A stretch of 64,000 nucleotides of DNA from Biscogniauxia marginata (taxonomy: Eukaryota > Ascomycota > Sordariomycetes > Xylariales > Xylariaceae), in assembly GCA_022695795.1 (NCBI GenBank), contig MU404168.1:1-64000 (forward strand), in the 5' to 3' direction. Shown piece after piece: positions 14,927 through 25,799 of this stretch. The notes beneath the pieces were generated by a model. It saw only the letters and a program-made list of their open reading frames with translations. It was not told the origin of the DNA and did not search any database. The translations under genes were made by a program, and so were the position numbers. Numbering within the stretch: the stretch's first letter is position 1; every line of letters starts with the position of its first letter.

Positions 14927-15682
14927 ATGGCATCAGCGACATCCAAGACGTTGGTGTTGATCACGGGTGCCAACCAGGGTATTGGCTTCGAAACCGCCCG
15001 CCACCTAGTTAACAATGGCAAATTCCATGTTCTTCTCGGTGCCCGCTCCATGGCCAAGGCGAAGGAGGCGACTCGGAAACTGGAATCTGTCGATGTAACG
15101 CCGGTGGTCCTCGATGTTGCCGATGACACCTCTGTCGCTACGGCTGTCAAGTTCGTGACGGAAAGGTTTGGCCGTCTTGATATCCTGATTAATAATGCCG
15201 GAATTACCAAGTCCTCAAACCCGAATACGAGCACGAGGGAGAACTATCGTGCTGTTTTCGATGTTAACATCTTCGGTGTGGCTGTGGTTACCGACGCCTT
15301 CCTCCCGCTCCTGCGTGCGTCTAAATACCCCGACCGTCGCATTGTCAACGTCACGACCGGCCTGGCCCAATTTGGCGTCGCGCACTCCTCCGAGTCCCCA
15401 TTCGGCGTAAAGAAAACCCCTGGTTTACATGTCTATCGCGCTAGCAAGGCAGCCCTCCACATGCTGACGGCGGAGAGCGCGGTGACGTTGGCCAGCGAGG
15501 GGATTACGGTCACCTTGGCCTCGCCGGGCTACTGCCGCACAAACTTTACCCACAATCAGGGCTTCAAGGACGCGGACGCTGGGGCAATGGTCATCGTTCG
15601 TGCTGCTATCGAGGGTGACTCACAGAAGTTGCTTGGGACAATTGTATGCGACGAATGCTCTGTCGAAGAATTCGGTTGGTAA
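14927..15682 (+). CDS. Short-chain dehydrogenase/reductase (SDR)
   Basis: NAD(P)-dependent oxidoreductase of the classical SDR family; substrate not predictable. Uninterrupted 251-residue frame, the usual size. The Rossmann glycine motif TGANQGIG is at 13-20, the NNAG motif at 89-92, and the catalytic Tyr170 and Lys174 lie in YRASK. The usual catalytic Ser position after the beta-5 strand reads NVTTGLAQ, so Thr143/Thr144 sit where Ser is normal. Pro200-Gly201 follows as expected. Arg39 after the second beta strand (LLGARSMAKA) suggests NADP preference. It is intronless, in contrast to the P450. Isolated between a mannosidase and non-coding DNA; no cluster is evident. Confidence 0.9.
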   Translation: MASATSKTLVLITGANQGIGFETARHLVNNGKFHVLLGARSMAKAKEATRKLESVDVTPVVLDVADDTSVATAVKFVTERFGRLDILINNAGITKSSNPNTSTRENYRAVFDVNIFGVAVVTDAFLPLLRASKYPDRRIVNVTTGLAQFGVAHSSESPFGVKKTPGLHVYRASKAALHMLTAESAVTLASEGITVTLASPGYCRTNFTHNQGFKDADAGAMVIVRAAIEGDSQKLLGTIVCDECSVEEFGW

Positions 15683-18014
15683 TAGAAGTTACCTAGGTCA
15701 CGCAATCGGCATGAACTTAATATAACTCCTTACCTTCTCTTTTATCTATTGACTTACCTCTCAAGCTTATGATATCTATCTACTCGCTGGAGAATAAGGC
15801 TACGATGAGAAATTTAGTTTACGCTCTGCCCAAGGATATCCTCCCTACTAGGTATCGGCAGTTATCTAGTCCGATCGGTGGTGGCTACATTGTATCTCAG
15901 TATATGGCCCAGCTTATACATATGAACGGCAATCTTGATATTAAATGTCCCGTGCCGGAAGTAAACTGTGAACTCATGCTTGGGAACTACGAGATAGATA
16001 ACGAAGCCAAGTCACGTGTGATGAAGCGTATCCCATGACTACATATCGGCGCATTAGAGAGTATGGTCAGTGATCTGGGATAGTACTTAATTACTCGGGG
16101 GTTAGGTATACCTTCGAGAGGGGAGAGTACTAATAGTAGCCTGGCAATCTCCTAGGTGTGCTTAGAAGTAGCGAGGTCTATATAGCCAGCCACCTCAACA
16201 ATGGCTAAGAACTTATATCGAAGGTTCGAGATGTTATAACAAAGACTAGTTTTGGTAGTGAATTATGGAATTTTGTTCCTGTCATACAAAGAGGAACACG
16301 AAATCAAGTAGTTCCCTTTGTTCCTTTTTATATACGAATCGCCTATATTGTCACTTCATGTAGTTAGGCTAATTAATTTTACTCAATAAACGAAGCAGCC
16401 TGGGTGATATACTCCTTAAGCCTTATGTCGTCTTCTGTTTCTTCGTCACCTGTCGCGTTATTATCCCAATTAACTCTTCCCTCGCTATCCTCCTTTGTGC
16501 CACATAGGGCCTCGCCGAGGCTCAATACTAAATAGCGCAGCGCTTCTCGCGCCACAAAAACAGCCTTTTCGCCATGAATCACCAAAGTTCTCAAAACCTC
16601 TCATGGCCTATCAGAGAACGACTCTATGAAACTATGATGTGGGAGAGGACGAGGACGTAGGAACTGAGCGCGACGAGGACGCGCTACCGCCATAGTGTGA
16701 GAGAGGGACTCACTCACGCCCCCGAGAACATCTCCAGACATAGCCTCATGAAGGTACAAAATGCGGCCCTTGACGTATAGAAAGTGTTCCTCTTGATGCG
16801 TTTTAGCACTGGGATAACAGTTGATGTGCTGGTATCAATATACATCCAGCCCAAAGAATATCATCGAAGGGAAAATTCAAATATATCATGATGTAACTCA
16901 TTACTGGAGATATGGTGACATCCACGGTAGAGTATATTATCGCGACAGAGATTGTTCTTTGTTAGTACAATATAATACTCAGGATCAGGTATGTATATAG
17001 ATTATTATGTCTGGGCAGTGTGTCAGCTAACAAATTCTATCAAGTTCTCTAATTTGTCTCGGCAGCATATGGAATAGATTTCACTGGTTCCATCCTAAAT
17101 AACCTGCTCGTAGAGGCGCCACACCGATATCTACCGAGTGAAAATCCACTCGAGGTGCTTGACTTAGGTGCTAATAGTGCCTTGGATGGTGTAATCCAAG
17201 GAGACGAACTGCGAGGCGCACGACTCGTTTATCTAGATGAACCACACGGGAGCTGGGCTCTTGTCATTGCGCTATTCGTAGCCGCATTCTGAGCTGCTTT
17301 AATCCCTAAGTCGGGGGTCAGTTGCAGCCGAGGTAGCACCGTGGGGACAAGGAGGAGCAAGAGGAGAATAGAGAGCCTGTAGTTGTTGAACACACTAATT
17401 GAGAACACGCCAGACTTTGGCATCATATATTATACCCAGAGCAACCTACAGGGTGACTAGCGACTAAAAATACAGTTTTAATTATGCAGGCTTTGACTAT
17501 ATCCGTAAATTCATTTAGACAACATCCTTGTTTCCTATGGTGTTCGTTCCGATGACCAACTGGTAACAATAACCACTGGGATGGCGCTTCATGCTATTGG
17601 CTAGACTCAGACGCATATTTCCGAAGACGGGAAATACGATTTTGGGTAATCATAAGGTAGGTACGGGGGGTCAGAGTGACGGGGATTATTGAACAAAGTG
17701 ATAGAAAATTGTATTAAATAGCCACGTGTGCAGAGAGTTTGAAATGTCATCGCACTACTAACTATTGACCAATGCCATTTTGGATAATAGGTGTATGTAT
17801 TCTCGTCGAAGTCTACTTCGAGTATAGAAAAATTATTTTTCCAATTTCGAAGATGATAATTTGAGATGAAAATCAATCAAGTAAATTTTCAGTCAACACC
17901 GGTGGCCGTTTTGACGGCCTACCTTTCATTTCACATCTACTGAGCATACATTCATTTATGGTGCAATTGTATACGAGCTATAATCATTTCAAATCCCCAT
18001 CTACCAAACTTGCG
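15683..18014. other. Intergenic, possible decayed coding traces
   Basis: No supported gene. An 89-codon plus frame (15769-16038) and a 71-codon minus frame (16379-16594) have mildly protein-like composition. Neither matches a family I know and neither has exon partners. Remnants of a lost gene are possible. Confidence 0.4.
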
Positions 18015-20252
18015 TTAACCTAAAACGACGAGTTGCCAACTTGGGTTCGCATCAACCCAATCATGCTCCTGAATTGTACCCACTCCAATACGATACGCAA
18101 TTGTTGCATTACGTTCAACAAGCATAACCCAAAGCATATCACGCATTCCTGGGTCCTCCCAGTCATTAGTCACAACCCTGCCTATTACAACAAACTCACA
18201 TAACTGACCGATACGTCCTTCAGCCCATTCAGGGTCAAGGCGTATGTCACTATACCCTTTCCCAATGCTAAAATTGTTACCATCCTGGTCAAGAGCCTCC
18301 TCATTCCTTTTTAGAGGAAAGAAACATGTGCTGGTGTAAAAGGCCAGCTTCCCAGCTAGGTCAGCCAAACTCAGTGGCGCAAGATCTGTCTCTGTGACGA
18401 TGGAGCGTGACCCTTCAGGTTTCCACCTCTGCCTTAGAATTCGAGGAGCGTCGGATGTGCCTAACCAATATTTTGGGGGATGAGAGCTGGCGCTACTGAT
18501 CAAGCGTTGGATGCAGTTACTTCCAGGTTCAATATAATACCAATCAATCTCAGGTCGCGTAGCATACTCTAGCACCTTCGCATCAACCTTGGACATCCAA
18601 CCCATCCATGACCATGATGGGAATGGAACCTCGACTCCGGAGGGGTGCCGCCACTTATGGCTTCGACGTTCCCATTTTCGTGACCCGGATGCATGATTCC
18701 AGAGCAGCCCTAGCTCAAACCAAATAACTGGTAGGCCAAACAGGAATGTCAACTCTATACCGTTCAGTTCGCACTTTCGCTGAAATCTCCTTAATCCACC
18801 GATGAAGGCATTTAGGATATCTCCAGGAAATGTCAGATTTCGGCTAGAGTACTCATCCACCATCTTGTAATATTCCTCAAATGGGGATATGCTAGCTGCT
18901 TGTTCTACCTCCTGCATGAAGGACCGCGTCTTGTTATTCGGTAAGTTGAGACTGAACAGTGGTTTCTCTTCGTAGTGAACATAAGGGTTATCCGCTTCTA
19001 GGACCGTGTCCTCGCACCAAGATGACATACCGCACAAGTACAACGCTTGATACTCTGTGAAAACTAGTAGCCGATGAGAACAGAGTCTTTCCTGATATGT
19101 CCAACCACGCGTGTTCCAAGCGGATTTCTGCATCAAGTCCGACGGGCGCGCTACCATGAATTCATATGAAGATTCTGGAAAGGTTATCTTCGTTTCGAAG
19201 GGCACCAAATCCCGAGTACCTGGTTCGAGCCCCGCAAGGCCTGCATTGGCATTCGATCCGGAGGCGGCAACGATGGTTAGAGCGGCCCGACTGTATATAA
19301 GGTCCATCGCACCGATTACTTCAGCTTTCTCGCTCATGTCATTTTGCATGATGCAGAGTGCGTCGACCCAGATATAGCGCATCCCTAAATTTTGCACAAC
19401 TTCCATAGCATCTCTAACGGTCCTCGGAACATTCGTATTGTGGGTGCCTAATGCTCCCTCTAGATAGAGACTAGATTTATTGGCATCGACCAGTTGAAGA
19501 AAAGGATCTCTGCCCCAAACATAGGAGAGCGCCGCATATTGGTCTTTTTGTTTCGCATCGACTACCTTTTTGCAAACTACATCGATGAGTCGAAAATACT
19601 TCAGGTATACCTCTGAGTTCTCATTGAAAACCTCGTCTGGTTGACAATCGCCTCCGTGCGAGGCCTTGCAATGAGAGAACCACCCCTTCAGGAGCCGAAA
19701 GTTGATTGCCTGCATCTGCTTGTGAGGCCTCCTTGTGAACAATGCAGCATCATCAAATAGCCCCCTAATATCGGGACCGGAGTTGATGGCTTGTATTTCG
19801 ACTTCAGACGGATATCCTGGCGGCGAGGACTTACACTCAATCACGAGCCGGCAGTTGGCGTACTCATATTCATTTGCTTGAAAGTTCTCATGGTATTGGA
19901 TCTTGGCATCGCGCTTTCTAACTGCCCCTACAACGCGATTGCATAATACGCAATCCACAGGTACGCCGTCGACAAATGGAGACAGTTCTGACTGCTTCCA
20001 TGCTGTAGATATGGCTGATACAACGAGGCTACAGAACGAGCATTGATGCTGGCGACCGAGAAGCTCACTAAGGGGCCCCAATCCAATAGTGACTCTGTGA
20101 GAGCGTGGAAGCTCGGTCGATGCTAGGTAGTTGAAGTTGCCATAGGGAAACTGATTCCTTCCTTGACACTCGTCGCATAGTCCTGGCGCTTTGAGGGCCG
20201 CCTCGGGCATCGATGATGAAAAGACACTTCCAGAGCTCTTTATAGGCAACAT
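18015..20252 (-). CDS. HET domain protein (heterokaryon incompatibility type)
   Basis: Predicted non-self-recognition or cell-death protein of the HET family. Single-exon frame of 745 residues from the ATG at 20252. The Cys-rich N-terminus has LCDECQG (25-31) and CSFCSLV (71-77), a pattern common before HET domains. The HET domain (about 239-410) has its blocks in order: YAALSYVWG (239-247), YIWVDALCIMQ (293-303), IYSRAALTIVAA (319-330) and GWTYQERLCSHRLLVF (about 396-411). The C-terminal half is the poorly conserved effector part and contains FPSWSWMGWMS. No frameshift or stop interrupts it. It lies next to the AT-rich island, where fast-evolving HET genes are often found. The partner allele or ligand cannot be inferred. 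Confidence 0.92.
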   Translation of the reverse strand: MLPIKSSGSVFSSSMPEAALKAPGLCDECQGRNQFPYGNFNYLASTELPRSHRVTIGLGPLSELLGRQHQCSFCSLVVSAISTAWKQSELSPFVDGVPVDCVLCNRVVGAVRKRDAKIQYHENFQANEYEYANCRLVIECKSSPPGYPSEVEIQAINSGPDIRGLFDDAALFTRRPHKQMQAINFRLLKGWFSHCKASHGGDCQPDEVFNENSEVYLKYFRLIDVVCKKVVDAKQKDQYAALSYVWGRDPFLQLVDANKSSLYLEGALGTHNTNVPRTVRDAMEVVQNLGMRYIWVDALCIMQNDMSEKAEVIGAMDLIYSRAALTIVAASGSNANAGLAGLEPGTRDLVPFETKITFPESSYEFMVARPSDLMQKSAWNTRGWTYQERLCSHRLLVFTEYQALYLCGMSSWCEDTVLEADNPYVHYEEKPLFSLNLPNNKTRSFMQEVEQAASISPFEEYYKMVDEYSSRNLTFPGDILNAFIGGLRRFQRKCELNGIELTFLFGLPVIWFELGLLWNHASGSRKWERRSHKWRHPSGVEVPFPSWSWMGWMSKVDAKVLEYATRPEIDWYYIEPGSNCIQRLISSASSHPPKYWLGTSDAPRILRQRWKPEGSRSIVTETDLAPLSLADLAGKLAFYTSTCFFPLKRNEEALDQDGNNFSIGKGYSDIRLDPEWAEGRIGQLCEFVVIGRVVTNDWEDPGMRDMLWVMLVERNATIAYRIGVGTIQEHDWVDANPSWQLVVLG

Positions 20253-21420
20253 ATCTGCAAAGGGTCTCAAAAAGTGAGTTTCAAAAGAAGATTTTATAGG
20301 TAAACTACCTGCCTGTAATATATTGAAACAAGTAACTAATCAGCCATAATAGTAGGCTATGAATTTTGAATACTGATATATTACTCATTTGGAATGTGTT
20401 GCCGCCTGAAGTACGACCAGGCAAACGGACAGGCGGTCAAGGACAGCAGAATTGCCTGCTGTCCGCTTGAGGATCATGTAATTCTTCAGCTGCTCCGTAT
20501 GTTTAATGCTAGCGTGGGGGGATGTTTCGTTTTACATAATTGGGCATTTTACTCGTATAGAGAGAAGAAAATGGAAACGAAAACTTGTAAGTTTTAAAAC
20601 AAAAGTGAACAGTACTCATCTTTTTCATCTTTAAATGCAGCTGCTGCTTGACGGAGCTTTTCATGACGCTATCTATTATAATTTTTTGTCAAATCAAATC
20701 CTGTGTATAATAAAAGTTTCAAGAAATCGTGGACCTAGGATATATACTTGATATTTAAATATAAATTCATTTCATTTCAACCTCCACTTGAATGGTACTC
20801 ACCTATTTTTCCAGCCATATAGCTAGTAACCTAGGTGATTAAGCTAATAAGCAATAATGTGTATATATAGGTACTAAAAGCATTTATACAGGGGGGCAAC
20901 ATTTGTCTTTGATCGTGTTATTCTCATATGTATCCTAAGTGGACGAGGATCTCATTATGTACCCAAATATGGTACAAAGACCATTCTTCCTTTGCATGGA
21001 ATGCCTCTTTCACATACTGCGTGCGCACTAGCAGATGCGAAGCTACACCACATGCTAATAGGTACTAAACATTGATATATAGGAGTAGGAAATGCTAGTC
21101 AAGGTTAGGACAACCAGTAATGACCGTATTCTAGCAGCAAAATTCATTGAAACAGTCAACCATTAGTCCAAGTTATGATTTTCACATGCAATTAAAACAC
21201 CAAGGGTAGTCAAAATCATATAACTGTAAAATGCTAATTGTATAATACGTAGCGAGCATTCTCGTCAGTAAAGTATTAAGCCTACCACTCTAATTCAAGG
21301 ATGGTATATTTCACTTTAAAGTCATTCTTTTCATAGTCCCAATAGTAAAATTAAATATGAAGCAATGGAATGGTTCATTTTTATATGTCTTCAAATATTT
21401 TCTACGTCTCAAGACTTAGT
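20253..21420. other. Intergenic border of the AT island
   Basis: Upstream region of the HET gene. Composition falls gradually in GC from about 20.3 kb. Nothing gene-like is seen; a 67-codon frame at 20394-20597 has no supporting feature. Confidence 0.5.
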
Positions 21421-22003
21421 TAAAAGGTGAATAGCGAACTTATTACGAATATTATTAAAGTGTTTTAACTTATAAAACTAACTACGCTTTATAATTTAAT
21501 TATTATTAAGCTTTGCGTATAAAGTACTTTATTATAGTATAAATTTATTATAACTTTAAAAGTAAAAATATTAAAACTTTGTTATTTTAACTTATTATAG
21601 TTTTAAAATTAATATAAAAATAATAAAAAGGATATTATATATAATTAAGAAATAAACTATTTTATATCTTTAAAAAAGTTAACATAATCTTATATAACGT
21701 TATACCCCTTATCGTTTTATATTATTAAGTTTATAAAAAGGAGCCTTAATAAGGCTTTATAAGTTAAGCTCTTTATTATTAATATAACACCTTCTTTTTC
21801 ACCTTTATATATTTATATTACATAGTTTTTATTAAATAATATAACAAATATAACTTTTATATAAATCTTTATTAAAAAATTAAAAAATTAAAAAATTATT
21901 ATTTATTAAGCTATTAAATTTAAAATAATATTTATATTAATAATTACCGTTTTTCATTTTATATATATTAATATTATTATTTATTTTTAATTATATTTTA
22001 ACT

Positions 22004-22445
22004 TAACGTGCCTTATATACGAGCGAGCTATATAAGCAAGTAAGCCATTTAATTTCTTATATAAAATCGACTTTTTCGAAAATTTATAACTTTACTTATA
22101 AAAATCGGAAAAATCTCGGACTTTTTTTCTATTTATATAACTATATAATTTAACTAAAATGAAATTCAAAAAAAATAAAAAGTGAGATATATAAAGAAAT
22201 ATATAAAAAGGCCCGTGCGTTTTATTATGATTTTAGTTTTTACGTGTTTTCTTTTTATTTTTTTTAATATTAATTTTTTTTTGAATTTTATTTTAGTTAA
22301 ACTATATAATTATATAACTAAAAAAAAGTCCGAGATTTTTCCGATTTTTATAAGTAAAGTTATAAATTTTCGAAAAAGTCGATTTTATATAAGAAACCAT
22401 TTCGTCCGCGAGCTTGTTTCGTTCACTCGCTTGTGTGGTACGTTA
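22004..22445. mobile_element. Palindromic MITE-like element, copy 1
   Basis: A 442-bp foldback unit with ends TAACGTGCC and GGTACGTTA. Its two arms, about 22050-22180 and about 22250-22395, are near-perfect reverse complements for roughly 75 bp round a shared TCGACTTTTTCGAAAATT block, with weaker pairing out to the ends. Taking TA as the duplicated target, the element itself starts ACGT and ends ACGT, as in Tc1/mariner-derived MITEs. It is about 78 percent identical by eye to the copy at 55121-55561. The 94-codon frame inside (22182-22466) starts at GTG and is a by-product of the palindrome. Confidence 0.8.
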
Positions 22446-22765
22446 ATTGTAATATTATTTTTTTAACTTATAAAATTATTCTTGTTTTTATATTAAATAT
22501 TTCTTTTATTTATATTTTTTTTAATTTTATATTATTTATTAAAAATATAATTTCGTTTCGTAATAAAATTATTTTTATGAACTAATTATAAATATTTATA
22601 ATATTTATAAAAAAATTAAATTATAATAATACCTCGCGAGTTATTATAAATATTTTAACCTTTTAAAATATTTAATTTATATCGAAATTAAATATATATA
22701 TATATATATATATTTTATATAAAAAGTAATATAATAATAACTTTTTTTAAATTAAAAATAACTAA

Positions 22766-22770
22766 TATAA
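22766..22770. other. Target site duplication TATAA (left)
   Basis: TATAA directly precedes the 5' LTR and is matched by TATAA at 30709-30713 directly after the 3' LTR. This defines the insertion boundaries. Confidence 0.85.
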
Positions 22771-23204
22771 TGTTACGACCAACAGGGATAAAACAGGAAA
22801 AGGTCACGTGACCTTGAGGGTCCCGTGACCTAAAGTGGGATTCTCTGTAACTCTCCCTGAGAATCCACAGAGAATCAAAGAGAAGTGGGATTCTCTGTAA
22901 CTCTCCCTGAGAATCCACAAAGAATTAAAGAGAAAATAAGTGTTCTTTGTTTATTTCTATAATATAAATAAATCGAAATCTCCTTGTATATTTAGTTATT
23001 CTTTTTAGTTCTTTAGCTATTAATTTAAAATTATAATTACTCTTTAATACTATAATGAAAGTACCTTGAAACCTCTTTAACGAATATAACATTATAAATC
23101 ACTTAAACTAATCTTAACCCATTATTACTTTTAAATTAAGAAAACCTAATACGTATTTATTTATAAAGTCAGCTAACTAAAAACATATAAAGAGGTTTGT
23201 TACA
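22771..23204 (+). repeat. 5' LTR (434 bp)
   Basis: Starts TGTTACGACC and ends GGTTTGTTACA. Pairs with 30275-30708. Its first roughly 160 bp are GC-normal and almost unmutated, including a CACGTG palindrome at 22805-22810 and a 2 x 50-bp tandem repeat (22835-22934). The 3' part is heavily C-to-T/G-to-A changed compared with the solo LTR at 28452-28835. Confidence 0.93.
22835..22934 (+). repeat. 2 x 50-bp tandem repeat in the LTR
   Basis: Two adjacent 50-bp units starting GTGGGATTCTCTG. Each unit holds an inverted repeat (gattctctg with cagagaatc). The second unit differs only by C-to-T type changes. The same duplication is present, more mutated, in the 3' LTR. Confidence 0.88.
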
Positions 23205-23279
23205 TTTTAATAGCTCTTTAATTAGTGTTTAATATTAATTTAAAAAGAGGGACTTTTAATTAAATAATCCCAGGATAAG

Positions 23280-24480
23280 CATGCCCTTTAAAACTAAAGA
23301 GCAACAAAAAAAGAAATAAGTAAAAAAATAATAATTAATAAGCTTTTAAACGAAAACTTTAAATCCTTTTACGGTATAATAAAAAGGTTTAAAGAAACCA
23401 ACACAAGAATTCATTATAATTATAACTAAAGAAGAGTTATAAGAGGACATCTCGAAAGCTCAGCAAGAAGAATCATTTAAAGAAAAAAAGGAGAAGGAGG
23501 AAAAAACACTTAAAAAAGAAAATAAATAAACAAAATAACCTCTATTTCCTAAAAATAAATAACTACCTTTAAACGATAACGACCTTAATAACTCAAACGA
23601 TAAAAACAATATAATAACTCTTAACGTAAAGGGTTTTAAACTAATTACACTTAATAAATATAATGGGTTAAACGATTTAAAAGGATTTCTAATCTAGGCC
23701 GGAACCTATTTACGGTTCTATTATAAAACGATTATTACTAAGAAATAAAAGGTTTTTATAGTATTTTAGCTCTTTGTTAAAACCGTTTTAACCTGGTTTT
23801 AATTAATATTAAAGAATCATTTGGAAAATGGATTAAACGCCTAAAAAAACACGAAAAAAGTCTTCAAAAATTATAAGGAGTTTAAAAAACAATTTAAGTC
23901 TATATTTAGTAATTTAATCTTTAAGTAATAAGCCGAAACTCGACTTTATAAATTACGACAAAATAAAAAGGCTTTAAATTACGCTATTAAGTTTAAGAAA
24001 CTTATAAGCTAGTCACAATTACTTATTAAAAGCCTATATTACTTGTTTTATTAAGGATTAAAAAACTATATAAAAAATAAGTTATATAAAATAAACTTAT
24101 ATAAAGAAAAGAACTTAAGAAAGTTTAACGACTACGTTATAATAATAATTACTATTAATAATAAGAACTTCGAACGGTACTTTAAAAAGAAAAAGACGGT
24201 ATAATAAAAGAATGGCGATTAACTAAAAAGAGGAAATCATAAAAGCGGTACCGAAACTAGGAAAGGCACTAGAACTAAATTAAACCTTATTAAAATTAAT
24301 ATTATCTAAAAAGAGCAAAAAAAACAAAATAAATTAACTATTAAGTGTTTTAATTATAAAAAGAAAAAACATTATAAAAACGAGTACCGAAGTCCTAAGA
24401 AAAAAGAACTAAAAATAAAAAGGATTCCTTAACCCGAGAAAAGAGCTACCGAGATAAGGGTTTAATTTAAAAATAATAAA
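23280..24480 (+). pseudogene. Gag remnant with zinc knuckle
   Basis: Begins at an ATG reading MPFKTKEQQKKK before the first stop. At about 24338-24400 the translation reads CFNYKKKKHYKNEYRSPKK, which is a CCHC knuckle with two Cys turned to Tyr by TGT-to-TAT change. Lys/Glu-rich helical composition and many stops elsewhere fit a decayed nucleocapsid gene. Confidence 0.7.
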
Positions 24481-25799
24481 GAAATAAACCAAGTGTTTAT
24501 TATCGGCATTATTAAAATAAAAAAAATCGAGGAGGCCTTTATAAAAGAAGTTTATAGATTTTATTAAATTAACCGCAAAAACTATTTAGAAGATAACTAC
24601 TTATATTTAAAATATTTTACATTAAAACAAGCCAAATAAAGATATAACGAAAACGAATTACTATATAAGTGTAATAACTATAAACTAAAATACGACTTAG
24701 GAATTAAGTTAAACCATAATAATCTATATTAAAGCCATTATAATAACGATAAATACGAAACCTATTAAAAAAGAAATTAACATAATAACTTAAACGAAAG
24801 GTTTTATATAAATAATAATTGCGATATTCATTAAAGCTTAAAAGAATATATATCGTTATATTAAAGCTTTTATATTAACGACACTTATTAAATACACAAA
24901 AGTTTTAAAAATAAAACCGGTTATTATCCTTAAGAACTAGAAAGTAATAATACGAAAGAAAATAAATATATTTATAATAATATCTCACGATAGCCACATT
25001 TTCCTCAAATATGTTATTTCCACCCCGGTTCCGAAAAAAACAACAAAGTAATTATTAAAAGTTATATATGTTATATCTTAGTATTATGCGATATACATAA
25101 CTTGCTTAAAGTAGGTTTCGAAAAAAACAAGATTAAAAAAGAATTATAGGAATTATAAAAGGAATTATATTTTTTATAATGGCTTAAAGAACGAATTAAA
25201 TACGACATTAATTTATTTAGCTTTATAAAAAAAAACTTAATAAAGTAATAAGCAAAAATATATATAACTAAACGAGGTTATAAATAAATCATTAAAGTAT
25301 ACCTTAAAAAAAAAGGAAAGTTTCTAGAAATTAATATAAATTTAAAGGGAGATATTAAAATACTTTTAATAAATAAACTTAAGGATTATTCTTTTTATTT
25401 AAAAATAATTTAGAACTTTAAGAAATTCCGAGTTAATAAAACGGATTTAGGTTATAAAAAGGTTCTCGAAAAAGAATTAAAGTTTTAATATACAAAGTTT
25501 TATATAAAAGATAAACCTTTTACCTCTTATTACGTAAAAGTAATTAAAAAGATTATTTAAGTAATAATTGCTAAAAACACGCTCTTATAAAAGCCTAAGA
25601 ATAAAAAGATATCTAGGTTATAATAACTAAAAAAAAAACTAAAAAAGAAGAAATATGGAAAACCAAAAAACGGTAAAGGCTTTCGCTAGTAAGGCAGCGA
25701 GAAGCCATAAATAATAAGTCTTTATATAAAGTCTAGTCGGGACTTGATAATATTATTAAAACTAAAATTAGGTATAAAAAAAGGAATATAAAGCCCTTA

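Noticed and set aside
22182..22466. 94-codon frame similar to the 60-codon frame at 55299-55481
   Set aside because: Similarity follows from the shared palindromic repeat; the first starts with GTG, composition is Phe/Ile/Lys from AT bias, and the frame runs through both foldback arms.
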